Below, one piece after another: positions 1 through 6,542 of a stretch of 7,551 nt of DNA. Each line of letters begins with the position of its first letter. The stretch's first letter is position 1. Source of the DNA: Gammaproteobacteria bacterium (lineage in GTDB: Bacteria; Pseudomonadota; Gammaproteobacteria; Granulosicoccales; Granulosicoccaceae); assembly GCA_020444765.1 (NCBI GenBank), contig JAGRHW010000167.1:1-7551 (forward strand). Reading direction: 5' to 3'. Below the pieces are notes generated by a model. It was not told where the DNA came from and searched no databases. It saw only the letters and a list, made by a program, of their open reading frames with translations. Position numbers and translations under genes: made by a program.

Positions 1-2163
1 CAGTCCGCACAGACGTCCCCACTTGGCTTCGCCGCAAGTGATGAACTGATCGACGACCACTTGCGCGCCATTGGCGAAATCGCCGAACTGCGCTTCCCAG
101 ATAACCAGCGAGGTCGGGTCGGCGGTGGCATAGCCGTATTCAAAGGCCAGCACCGCTTCCTCGGAAAGCACCGAGTCTATGACCAGGAAGTTGGGTTGCT
201 CGTCCGACAGATTACGCAACGGTACATAGCTGCTGCCGTCGGCCTGATTGTGTATGACGGCATGGCGATGGAAAAACGTACCACGGCCGCTGTCCTGCCC
301 GGAAATCCGTACCGGGTAACCGTCTTTCAGCAGCGTCGCATATGCCATGTTCTCGGCCATGCCCCAATCCAGCGGCAGTGCGCCCTGCGCCATCTTGCGC
401 CGGTCGTCCATGATTTTTGCAACCCTGGGGTGCAATTGCAGGCCGTCGGGGAAAGTCGTCATTATCGTCGACAGATGGCGGATCTCCTCGGCACTGACAC
501 ATGTGTCAGCCGGTGTCTCCCAATCCACATTGAGATAAGGCGTCCAGTCGATCGCCATGTCCGGCATATAGCCTTTGGTGGTGATCAGGTTGTCAACCGT
601 ACTTTTGCCCTCATCGAGCAGATTCCGGTAGTCATCGACGAATTGATCGCCCTCGCCTTTTTCCAGCACTCCGCTCTTGGTCAGCTTGTCAGCATAGAGT
701 TTGCGCGTGGTCGGCAGGGACTTGATGATCTTGTACATCATCGGCTGGGTAACCGACGGCTCATCCGCCTCGTTGTGTCCGTGTCGGCGGTAGCAGACCA
801 GGTCGATAATGACGTCTTTTTTCCACTGATGACGAAAATCCAGCGCCAGCTGAGTAACAAACAGCACCGCTTCCGGATCGTCGCCGTTGACGTGGAAGAT
901 CGGCGCATTGATCATTTTCGCCACATCGGAGGCATAGACCGTCGAACGCACATCCGCCGAGTTGCTGGTGGTAAAACCGATCTGGTTATTAACGATGATA
1001 TGCACGGTGCCCTTGGTCGAGAAGCCCCGCGACTCGGCCATGTTGAAGGTCTCCATGACCACGCCCTGCCCGGCAAAAGCCGAATCGCCGTGGATCGACA
1101 CCGGCAACACCATCTCGCCTTCCCGGTCGCCGTAACGTTCCTGGCGCGAGCGCACCGAGCCTTCGACCACCGGAGAAACGATCTCCAGATGCGAGGGATT
1201 GAAGGCGAGGGTCAGATGCAGATTGCCGTTTTTATGCGCGATGTCCGAGGAGAATCCCTGATGGTATTTGACATCGCCTGACCCCATCTCGATGAGCTTC
1301 TTGCCTTCGAATTCGGAAAAAAGATCAGCCGGGTTTTTACCCAGGATATTAACCAGTACATTAAGCCGACCACGGTGGGCCATGCCGATGACCATGTCCT
1401 TGAGAGCGGTTTTGGACGAACGCCGCACCAGCTCGCTCATGATAACGATCAGGCTTTCACCGCCTTCCAGCGAAAAGCGCTTCTGCCCGACATATTTGGA
1501 GTGCAGGTATTTTTCTATGCCTTCGGCCGCGGTCAGCTGACGCAGCAGCCATTTGCGCCGTTCATCGGACAGCCGCGGTTTGGAGGCAACGCTTTCGATA
1601 CGCTGGATCAGCCACTCCTTCTGGGTCGTGTGATTGACGTACATGAATTCATAGCCGATCGACGCGCAGTAGCATTTTTTAAGATGCTTGATAATCTCGC
1701 GCAGCGGCGCCTGATCAGCAATGCCGAACACCCCGGAGGTATCGAAGGACGTATCCAGATCCGCTTCGCTGAGATTATTGGCCGCCAGTTTGACCTCGCG
1801 CACCAGCGCGTCGGTGGTACGACCCAGCGGATCGATAGCGGCAAGCTGATGGCCACGCACGCGGTAGGCGTTGATAAGCTGGGTGACATGGATCTGCTTG
1901 AGCGAATGACTGTACGAGGCATCGACCGCCGGACCACGGCGTCTTTGCCCGCTGAACCGCGTCAGGTTGTAGAAATAGTCCCGAACATCCGAGTGCGGGA
2001 TATCACTGCCGGTATCCACGGCCATCGGCAGTTGTTCAAAATATTCCCGCCATTGTTCGGATACCGAATTGGGATCGCGAAGATAGTTTTCGTACTGCGC
2101 TTCGAGGTAATCATTGCCAACCGCCAGCAGCGAGGTGGATTGCAAGGCTTTCATGTTTCCCAT
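1..2163 (-). CDS. sucA: 2-oxoglutarate dehydrogenase E1 component (SucA), C-terminus cut by window edge
   Basis: SucA is the thiamine-diphosphate-dependent E1 subunit of the cytosolic 2-oxoglutarate dehydrogenase complex. It decarboxylates 2-oxoglutarate and passes the succinyl group to the E2 lipoyl domain in the TCA cycle. I translated 721 uninterrupted codons from the reverse strand. Residues about 14-30 (DYLEAQYENYLRDP) match the E1 N-terminal domain. The active-site block GMAHRGRLNVLVN carries H263, and H301 lies in KYHQGFSSD. The ThDP/Mg site is HGD (358-360) with the NN pair at 392-393. RHGHNEADEPS follows near 460, then the start of the transketolase pyrimidine-binding domain (DSGRGTFFHRHAV, FEYGYA). 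The last visible residues, KWGRLCGL, align near position 720 of a roughly 930-residue family, so about 210 residues are missing. The start at 2163 has only a weak GGAT upstream; Met-4 (2154) is an alternative. sucB and lpd are expected to the left. Confidence 0.97.
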   Translation of the reverse strand, partial: MGNMKALQSTSLLAVGNDYLEAQYENYLRDPNSVSEQWREYFEQLPMAVDTGSDIPHSDVRDYFYNLTRFSGQRRRGPAVDASYSHSLKQIHVTQLINAYRVRGHQLAAIDPLGRTTDALVREVKLAANNLSEADLDTSFDTSGVFGIADQAPLREIIKHLKKCYCASIGYEFMYVNHTTQKEWLIQRIESVASKPRLSDERRKWLLRQLTAAEGIEKYLHSKYVGQKRFSLEGGESLIVIMSELVRRSSKTALKDMVIGMAHRGRLNVLVNILGKNPADLFSEFEGKKLIEMGSGDVKYHQGFSSDIAHKNGNLHLTLAFNPSHLEIVSPVVEGSVRSRQERYGDREGEMVLPVSIHGDSAFAGQGVVMETFNMAESRGFSTKGTVHIIVNNQIGFTTSNSADVRSTVYASDVAKMINAPIFHVNGDDPEAVLFVTQLALDFRHQWKKDVIIDLVCYRRHGHNEADEPSVTQPMMYKIIKSLPTTRKLYADKLTKSGVLEKGEGDQFVDDYRNLLDEGKSTVDNLITTKGYMPDMAIDWTPYLNVDWETPADTCVSAEEIRHLSTIMTTFPDGLQLHPRVAKIMDDRRKMAQGALPLDWGMAENMAYATLLKDGYPVRISGQDSGRGTFFHRHAVIHNQADGSSYVPLRNLSDEQPNFLVIDSVLSEEAVLAFEYGYATADPTSLVIWEAQFGDFANGAQVVVDQFITCGEAKWGRLCGL

Positions 2164-2373
2164 AGATGTTATCCGGATTGCGCTGATTGATAGTGGTTAG
2201 GGTAAAACCGGCTGACCGGACTCATGCACGGCGCCTTGCCCTGATGATCCCGAGTTCGCCGCACGGACTGCTGGTTCGGAAAACGCTGAAAAAAAGCAGA
2301 CGTATTGAATAAATCGTAGGAAAGTTGGAAACAGAATCGCAGACTTGACCACAGACAGGCGCACATTGAACGG

Positions 2374-2390
2374 TCCGATCCACTATCGGA
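2374..2390. repeat. Perfect inverted repeat in the sucA leader
   Basis: TCCGAT (2374-2379) and ATCGGA (2385-2390) are perfect inverted copies around a 5-base loop. The repeat sits about 210 bases upstream of the sucA start, inside the presumed minus-strand leader. It could form a short RNA hairpin or be a symmetrical protein-binding site. No T-tract follows on either strand, so a terminator is unlikely. Confidence 0.4.
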
Positions 2391-2528
2391 AATGCCCAGC
2401 CAATATGCAGCCCGACCCTTGCCTGCATTCACATACCGCTCCTGCTTCACGATCTACCAGCGTGTAATCTTAAACCAGAACCGGCACCGGCTACCCGTAA
2501 ATCCTGAAGCGGAGCAACGTGTTTCTGG

Positions 2529-2560
2529 TTGTTTGTATAATTTATAGTTATATAGCTTGT
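2529..2560 (-). promoter_or_regulatory. sucA: AT-rich island, candidate sucA promoter region
   Basis: This strongly AT-rich patch stands out from GC-richer surroundings. It contains TATAAT on the plus strand (2536-2541), and on the minus strand TATAAA and TTATAC hexamers resembling -10 elements. A TATAA/TTATA inverted repeat (2536-2540 and 2548-2552) makes it roughly symmetrical. No good -35 hexamer lies at 16-18 bases in either direction; the best minus-strand match, GAAACA, agrees at only three of six positions. Position and composition suggest a promoter for sucA, possibly activator-dependent. The direction and exact hexamers are uncertain. Confidence 0.35.
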
Positions 2561-2691
2561 TTCCGGGCGGCACGCGGCCGAATGCTGCTTAGCGTCATCG
2601 GAAAAGCCGCCATACTCTACACGAAAAATCAAGTCATTCCTACAGCCATTGAAATAATTTGGCTGCCTATTAGTTTTTGCGGCGAACACCG

Positions 2692-3201
2692 CTACCAACG
2701 GAATTTATCCCAATTTTGCGGATTTGCCCAGAAACGTGCATTCAGCCAGTCCGGCACGGTTTTGTAATCCCTGATAGCGTATTCATAAACGACCATGCCG
2801 CTGGTCGCTGGCCGGGTATCGCTGCCGGGCGGCAACTTGAACCCCAGCGAGAAAAAATCAGCCCGTTCCAGCATGGGGCCGGCATTATTATCCTCGCCGG
2901 CGGACTCAGGCTTATCAATAACGATGAATTTCTTTGCGTGCAGGTCACGGATTCTCGCCAGCCAGGCCAGCAAGTCGTTTGCCGGCGTGGAAGCCCGAAG
3001 CTTATGCATGATAACCAGATCAAACCTGGGGGTTTCCCGTAACACCGGCGGCAGCTGGGCGAGACTTGCGGACTGTAACTGTAGTCCGGCTTCACGTCGC
3101 CCGAGGCTTTCAACGAGCGGCGACGGCCGATCCTCAATCAGCAAGACCGTGGCCGGCTTGTCCAGTAGCAGGTAACTCAGCAGATCGGCGTCGGCACTCA
3201 T
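2692..3201 (-). CDS. DUF6231 family protein, function unknown
   Basis: This is a 169-residue soluble protein that I assign to the DUF6231 family from overall resemblance to short gammaproteobacterial proteins ending in a tryptophan-rich tail. Here that tail is NARFWANPQNWDKFRW (154-169). There is no signal peptide or membrane segment. The N-terminal half shows alternating hydrophobic strands and helices: ATVLLIED (17-24), FDLVIMHK (60-67) and KKFIVID (90-96). This resembles a Rossmann-like or degenerate class I methyltransferase fold, but no clear glycine-rich SAM motif is present, so a catalytic role is not claimed. The start has AAGGG just upstream, overlapping the stop codon of the DUF1244 gene 6 bases away, which implies co-transcription and possibly coupled translation. 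No clear intrinsic terminator follows the TAG stop. Confidence 0.88.
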   Translation of the reverse strand: MSADADLLSYLLLDKPATVLLIEDRPSPLVESLGRREAGLQLQSASLAQLPPVLRETPRFDLVIMHKLRASTPANDLLAWLARIRDLHAKKFIVIDKPESAGEDNNAGPMLERADFFSLGFKLPPGSDTRPATSGMVVYEYAIRDYKTVPDWLNARFWANPQNWDKFRW

Positions 3202-3207
3202 CGGCCC

Positions 3208-3507
3208 TTATATTTTCGCCTTTTGACAGGCTTCATAGGCGGCAAGTTGTTCCGCAGTGGCTTTTTTCTGGTGTTTGGATTTCCAGTCGTCGTAACTCAT
3301 CCCGTAAACCGCCTTTTGCGCATCCGCATAGTCGAGCTCGACGCCTTTTTCGTCAGCGGCTGCCTTGTACCACTTGGACAGGCAGTTGCGGCAGAAGCCG
3401 GACAGTATCATCAGATCGATATTCTGCACGTCGGTGCGTTCCTGCAAATGGCCGATCAGACGGCGAAACGCCGCGGCCTCGAGTTCGGTACGTGTTTGTT
3501 GGTCCAT
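3208..3507 (-). CDS. DUF1244 family protein, function unknown
   Basis: This complete 99-residue protein belongs to DUF1244 (SMc04008-like). The family is small, mostly helical and widespread in Proteobacteria, and has no established role. The recognisable core is AAAFRRLIGHLQERTDVQN (11-29), then GFCRNCLSKWY with a CxxC pair at C39 and C42, and the downstream block VYGMSYDDWKSKHQ. The CxxC pair could bind metal or be redox-active; only two of the usual four ligands are obvious, and C94 is an extra cysteine near the C-terminus. The start is well supported: GGAGG lies 5 bases before the ATG. It is the first gene of a two-gene operon with the DUF6231 gene. Confidence 0.95.
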   Translation of the reverse strand: MDQQTRTELEAAAFRRLIGHLQERTDVQNIDLMILSGFCRNCLSKWYKAAADEKGVELDYADAQKAVYGMSYDDWKSKHQKKATAEQLAAYEACQKAKI

Positions 3508-3690
3508 AATAGCCTCCGATAGATTGAAACCTGGCCGGAATCTTTGCCCAAAACAAGCTGTTACCGGATTTGCCCGGATTGCAGTCCTGATCAGAGCATT
3601 CAGGCAGGTTCTTAATTTGACAGCCTTGCCGCCAAGTATAACGATTTAGGCTATCATTTACCGCCGTAGTAGCATCATCGGGGCTGGTTT
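3508..3690. promoter_or_regulatory. Divergent intergenic region between DUF1244 and DUF3301 genes
   Basis: This 183-base region must hold start signals for both flanking genes. On the plus strand a perfect TTGACA (3617-3622) is followed by TATAAC (3637-3642), but the 14-base spacing is shorter than the sigma-70 optimum; TATCAT at 3652-3657 is an alternative -10 at 29 bases. Nearer the DUF1244 side are two CCGGATT copies (3564-3570, 3574-3580) repeated exactly 10 bases apart, and a perfect palindrome CTGATCAG (3587-3594). These could be operator elements. No convincing minus-strand -35/-10 pair was found. Confidence 0.4.
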
Positions 3691-4005
3691 GTGCAACTTT
3701 TAGCGCTCGCATTGCTGGCTGCCATCATCTGGTTTTGGTGGGACAGTAGCGGTGTTCATGAAATTGCCGTCAAGGCGGCGCGCCAGGCCTGTCAAAAAGC
3801 AGATCTGCAACTGCTGGATGCAACCGTGACCTTGCGCAGAATCCGCCCGCAGCGCGATGAACACGGCCGGCTCAAACTGGCCCGGCTCTACTCTTTCGAA
3901 TTTACCGAGACCGGCGCGCTGCGAAATTACGGTTATGTGGTGACGCTAGACAAGCGGATTTTCCGGCTGGAGCTGGATCGCTCGCAGCCTACCACCACAT
4001 CCTGA
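3691..4005 (+). CDS. DUF3301 family protein, membrane-anchored, function unknown
   Basis: This 104-residue protein has an N-terminal hydrophobic segment (residues 1-17, LLALALLAAIIWFWW) that should act as a single membrane anchor. A basic, soluble C-terminal domain of about 80 residues follows. The pattern RRIRPQRDEHGRLKLARLY (49-67) followed by SFEFTETGALRNYGYVVTL (68-86) is characteristic of DUF3301, a gammaproteobacterial family without assigned function. The start is GTG at 3691: an in-frame TAG at 3670 leaves no upstream ATG, and only a modest G-rich stretch (CGGGG) precedes it. The gene is transcribed away from the DUF1244 operon and toward ychJ, with 106 bases before the latter. The orientation of the C-terminal domain relative to the membrane cannot be read with certainty. 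Confidence 0.9.
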   Translation: MQLLALALLAAIIWFWWDSSGVHEIAVKAARQACQKADLQLLDATVTLRRIRPQRDEHGRLKLARLYSFEFTETGALRNYGYVVTLDKRIFRLELDRSQPTTTS

Positions 4006-4111
4006 ACCCGTAAGCCATGCCGGTGACGATGATTGATTCCTGTCCGTGAAAACCCGGTTTGCGTTAAAATCGCCGGCTTGATCCTTCAACTGATTTTTTT
4101 CGGAGACTTCG
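4006..4111 (+). promoter_or_regulatory. ychJ: Upstream region of ychJ with a candidate -10 element
   Basis: The 106 bases between the DUF3301 and ychJ genes contain TTAAAAT (TAAAAT hexamer at 4065-4070) in the context GCGTTAAAATCGCC, a plausible -10 element about 40 bases before the start codon. TTGATT at 4033-4038 is the only -35-like hexamer nearby, but it is 26 bases away, which is too far. Read-through from the DUF3301 gene is equally possible. The start is preceded by CGGAGA, giving a good Shine-Dalgarno match 6-7 bases upstream. Confidence 0.35.
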
Positions 4112-4609
4112 ATGACTGACTGCCCCTGCGGCTCGGGCCTGAACTACAGCGACTGTTGCGAACCCCTGATCAGCGGCGCTGTCAGCGCTGAGCGCGCCGA
4201 ACAATTGATGCGCGCACGCTACACCGCCCATACCCGCGCTGACATCGACTACATTATCGCGACTCATCACCCCGACACCCGCGCCGAAATCGATGTCGAA
4301 CAGACCCGCAACTGGGCGGAAAAATCGACCTGGCTAGGCATCACCATCAAGCGGGTCGATGGCGGCGGACCGGACGATGAAAAAGGCGAGATCGAGTTTG
4401 TCGCGACCTATCGGGACCCGGACGGCACGCGGCAGACGCATCACGAATTAAGCGAATTCGAGAAAAAAGACGGGCAATGGTTTTTCCGTGATGCCAAAGC
4501 ACCCATGATTGAACAGTTCCGGCGCGAACAACCCAAAGTCGGCCGCAACGACCCCTGTATTTGCGGCAGCGGCAAAAAATACAAGAAATGCTGCGGCAAG
4601 GCCGCTTGA
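4112..4609 (+). CDS. ychJ: YchJ family protein (UPF0225) with SEC-C motifs at both ends
   Basis: This complete 165-residue protein is close in size to E. coli YchJ (about 152 residues). The N-terminus carries CPCGSG with cysteines at 4, 6, 15 and 16. The C-terminus carries [17 protein letters not shown] with cysteines at 149, 151, 160 and 161. Both sets share the same CxC-x8-CC spacing, the SEC-C zinc-binding signature also found at the SecA C-terminus. Between them lies the YchJ middle domain, an NTF2-like fold in this family, with the recognisable [20 protein letters not shown] segment (28-47) and the WLGITI and FVATYRD strands. A zinc-binding role is well founded; the cellular function of YchJ is not established. 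The ATG is supported by a GGAGA ribosome-binding site. A GC-rich stem-loop lies about 30 bases after the stop. Confidence 0.95.
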   Translation: MTDCPCGSGLNYSDCCEPLISGAVSAERAEQLMRARYTAHTRADIDYIIATHHPDTRAEIDVEQTRNWAEKSTWLGITIKRVDGGGPDDEKGEIEFVATYRDPDGTRQTHHELSEFEKKDGQWFFRDAKAPMIEQFRREQPKVGRNDPCICGSGKKYKKCCGKAA

Positions 4610-4637
4610 TCCGGCATCCTTCGGAACATCACCGCCA

Positions 4638-4671
4638 CGCGCCCGGTTCTGACCGGCGCGCCCTCCGGGCG
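4638..4671 (+). terminator. GC-rich double stem-loop downstream of ychJ, possible terminator
   Basis: CGCG-C-CCGG (4638-4646) pairs with CCGGCGCG (4653-4660) around a 6-base loop TTCTGA, giving 8 base pairs with one bulged C. Overlapping its 3' arm, CGCCC (4659-4663) and GGGCG (4667-4671) form a second, mutually exclusive 5-bp stem. The element is placed where a ychJ terminator would be, but no T-tract follows. It may instead stabilise the 3' end of the mRNA, act with Rho, or be incidental to high GC. Confidence 0.35.
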
Positions 4672-4787
4672 ACCGAAAGCAGCCGGAATTGCCAGTCTTC
4701 GTCCAATAGTGCATGCTTGAATTTCTGTCGGGACAAACGCCTGCCCCGGTTTGTGTATTTGTGACCGGACCGGCAAATCATAAGCAC

Positions 4788-4821
4788 TTGACACAACACA
4801 AAAATAGCCGACAGTTAAAAT
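4788..4821 (+). promoter_or_regulatory. fadD: Candidate fadD promoter
   Basis: A perfect -35 consensus TTGACA (4788-4793) lies ahead of TAAAAT (4816-4821), a good -10 match about 45 bases before the fadD start. The 22-base spacer is well outside the usual 16-18, so either only one of the two hexamers is used or the promoter needs an activator. The surrounding sequence is noticeably AT-richer than the ychJ-proximal part of this 256-base gap. I saw no convincing FadR- or PsrA-type operator. Confidence 0.4.
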
Positions 4822-4865
4822 ACAAGCACGCAGCAAATCCACATCGGCGGTAGGAGGAAAAACCG

Positions 4866-6542
4866 ATGGTAGAAAAAATCTGGCTGAAGTCTTACCCGGA
4901 AGGGGTGGCCGCGGAGATTGACTACAATAAATACAGCTCCGTTGCCGACCTGTTCGATCAGTGCGTAAAAAAATTCGCCGATCGCCCGGCCTACACCAAT
5001 ATGGGCAAGACGCTGAGCTATCAGGAAATCGATGTGCTCAGTGATCATTTTGCCCGTTGGCTGCAACACGCGGCAAAACTGAAAAAAGGCGATCGCATCG
5101 CCATCATGATGCCCAATCTGTTGCAGTTTCCGATCGCCATGTTCGGCGCCCTGCGGGCCGGGCTGATCGTAGTCAACACCAATCCCCTGTATACCGACCG
5201 CGAACTCCGGCATCAGCTCAAGGATTCCGGCGCGACGGCGATCGTGGTAGTCGAGGCATTCGCCCATACGCTGGCCGACATCATCGGTGATACAGAAGTC
5301 AAAACCGTGGTCACTACACGTTTTGGCGATATGCTGGGCTTTCCGAAAAGCACGATCGTCAATTTCGTGGTCAAGCACATCAAAAAAATGGTGCCGCCCT
5401 TCAGTCTGCCGCAAGCCGTGTCCTTCAAGGATGCTCTTAAGCAGGGCGCCGGCTTGCCCGCCCTGGATAAACCCGGGATCACACATGCGGACATTGCTTT
5501 CTTACAATACACAGGTGGCACCACCGGCAGAGCCAAGGGCGCGATGCTGACCAACGCCAACCTGCTGGCCAATACCACCCAGGCCGGTGAATGGATCAGC
5601 ACGGTCAAACTCAACGAACGCTACGAGGTGGTGGTGACCGCCTTGCCGCTCTATCATATCTTCGCTCTGACGGCGAACTGCCTGACATTCATGATACTTG
5701 GCGCGGAAAACGTTCTGATTACCAATCCGCGCGACCTGCCGCAATTCGTCAAAACCCTCAAGCAAACCCGCATGTCGGTCATCACCGGGGTCAACACGCT
5801 GTTCAATGCCCTGCTGAATACGCCGGGGTTTGCCGATGTCGATTTCTCGCATCTGAAGGTTACCCTTGGCGGCGGCATGGCCGTACAGCGCGCGGTAGCG
5901 CAACGCTGGAAAGAGGTCACAGGCTCCACGCTGGTGGAAGCCTACGGCCTGACCGAAACATCGCCGGCCGTCTGCATCAACCCGCTCGATCTGCCGGAAT
6001 ACAATGGCGCGATCGGCCTGCCCATTCCTTCCACCGAGTGTTGTATCAAGGACCCCGAGGGCACGATTCTGCCGACCGGCGAACGCGGCGAGTTGTGTGT
6101 GCGCGGCCCGCAGGTCATGAAGGGCTATTGGCTGCGGGACGACGCGACCGCCGAGGTCATGGACAGCGACGGCTGGCTGCATACCGGCGATATAGCGGTC
6201 ATGGACGAACAGGGATTTTTTCGCATCGTCGACCGGCTCAAGGATATGATTCTGGTGTCCGGCTTCAACGTCTACCCCAACGAGATCGAAGACGTGCTCG
6301 CCATGCACCCGGGCGTTCTGGAAGCCGGCGCGATCGGCATTCCGGACGAACATTCGGGTGAAGCGGTCAAGGTCGTTATCGTGCGCAAGGACCCCAATCT
6401 GACGGTTGAGGATATCGAGGCGCACTGCAAGGAAAACCTGACCGGCTACAAACGTCCGAAAATCATCAAGTTTGCTCAGGAGCTTCCGAAAACCAATGTC
6501 GGCAAGATTTTACGCCGGGAATTGCGGGATGTGCACGGCTGA
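4866..6542 (+). CDS. fadD: Long-chain fatty-acid-CoA ligase (FadD)
   Basis: FadD activates long-chain fatty acids with ATP and CoA, through an acyl-adenylate, at the inner face of the cytoplasmic membrane. It feeds beta-oxidation and phospholipid synthesis. The 558-residue product is nearly the length of E. coli FadD (561) and resembles it throughout, from the N-terminal EKIWLKSYPEGV to the C-terminal KILRRELRD. The phosphate-binding loop YTGGTTGRAKGAM begins at Y215. The adenine motif YGLTET is at 360-365. The fatty-acyl-CoA synthetase signature starts at D435 (DGWLHTGDIAVMD), followed by the hinge region VDRLKDMILVSGFNVYPNEI. K547 in NVGKIL is the expected catalytic lysine. No key residue is missing. 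The ATG is fixed by a perfect AGGAGG (4852-4857) 8 bases upstream. Its TGA overlaps the start of the next gene by one base, indicating an operon. Confidence 0.97.
   Translation: MVEKIWLKSYPEGVAAEIDYNKYSSVADLFDQCVKKFADRPAYTNMGKTLSYQEIDVLSDHFARWLQHAAKLKKGDRIAIMMPNLLQFPIAMFGALRAGLIVVNTNPLYTDRELRHQLKDSGATAIVVVEAFAHTLADIIGDTEVKTVVTTRFGDMLGFPKSTIVNFVVKHIKKMVPPFSLPQAVSFKDALKQGAGLPALDKPGITHADIAFLQYTGGTTGRAKGAMLTNANLLANTTQAGEWISTVKLNERYEVVVTALPLYHIFALTANCLTFMILGAENVLITNPRDLPQFVKTLKQTRMSVITGVNTLFNALLNTPGFADVDFSHLKVTLGGGMAVQRAVAQRWKEVTGSTLVEAYGLTETSPAVCINPLDLPEYNGAIGLPIPSTECCIKDPEGTILPTGERGELCVRGPQVMKGYWLRDDATAEVMDSDGWLHTGDIAVMDEQGFFRIVDRLKDMILVSGFNVYPNEIEDVLAMHPGVLEAGAIGIPDEHSGEAVKVVIVRKDPNLTVEDIEAHCKENLTGYKRPKIIKFAQELPKTNVGKILRRELRDVHG

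Larger units (their letters stand above)
2164..2691. other. Long intergenic region upstream of sucA; no convincing gene
   Basis: This 528-base stretch lies between the sucA start and the stop of the DUF6231 gene. Short open frames exist on both strands (for example 2169-2450 and 2447-2698 minus, 2519-2767 plus). Their translations show no recognisable family, domain pattern or consistent ribosome-binding site, and several overlap one another. The region probably holds the sucA promoter and a leader of up to about 370 bases. Visible structures are an AT-rich island near 2535-2560, a perfect hairpin at 2374-2390 and a seven-A run at 2289-2296 (seven U in a minus-strand transcript). No sdh genes, which precede sucA in E. 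coli, are present here. Confidence 0.7.

Noticed and set aside
61..2190. Long plus-strand open frames (406 and 271 residues) opposite sucA
   Set aside because: They lie antisense to a confidently identified sucA. Their translations are rich in Arg, His and Val with no domain pattern, as expected for the reverse complement of a GC-rich coding sequence.
2285..2299. Seven-T run on the minus strand in the sucA leader as an intrinsic terminator
   Set aside because: No stable GC-rich hairpin lies directly before the T-run, only weak AT-rich pairing.
2668..2690. Hairpin GCGG/CCGC after the DUF6231 stop as a terminator
   Set aside because: The stem is only 4 bp, and in the transcript direction it is followed by an A-run, not a T-run.
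2169..2767. Small open frames on both strands upstream of sucA (82-93 residues)
   Set aside because: They overlap one another, carry no family signature, and their composition is not protein-like. I treat the region as non-coding.
4815..6425. Minus-strand open frames (223 and 307 residues) opposite fadD
   Set aside because: They are antisense shadows of FadD, with no recognisable motifs and no ribosome-binding site of note.
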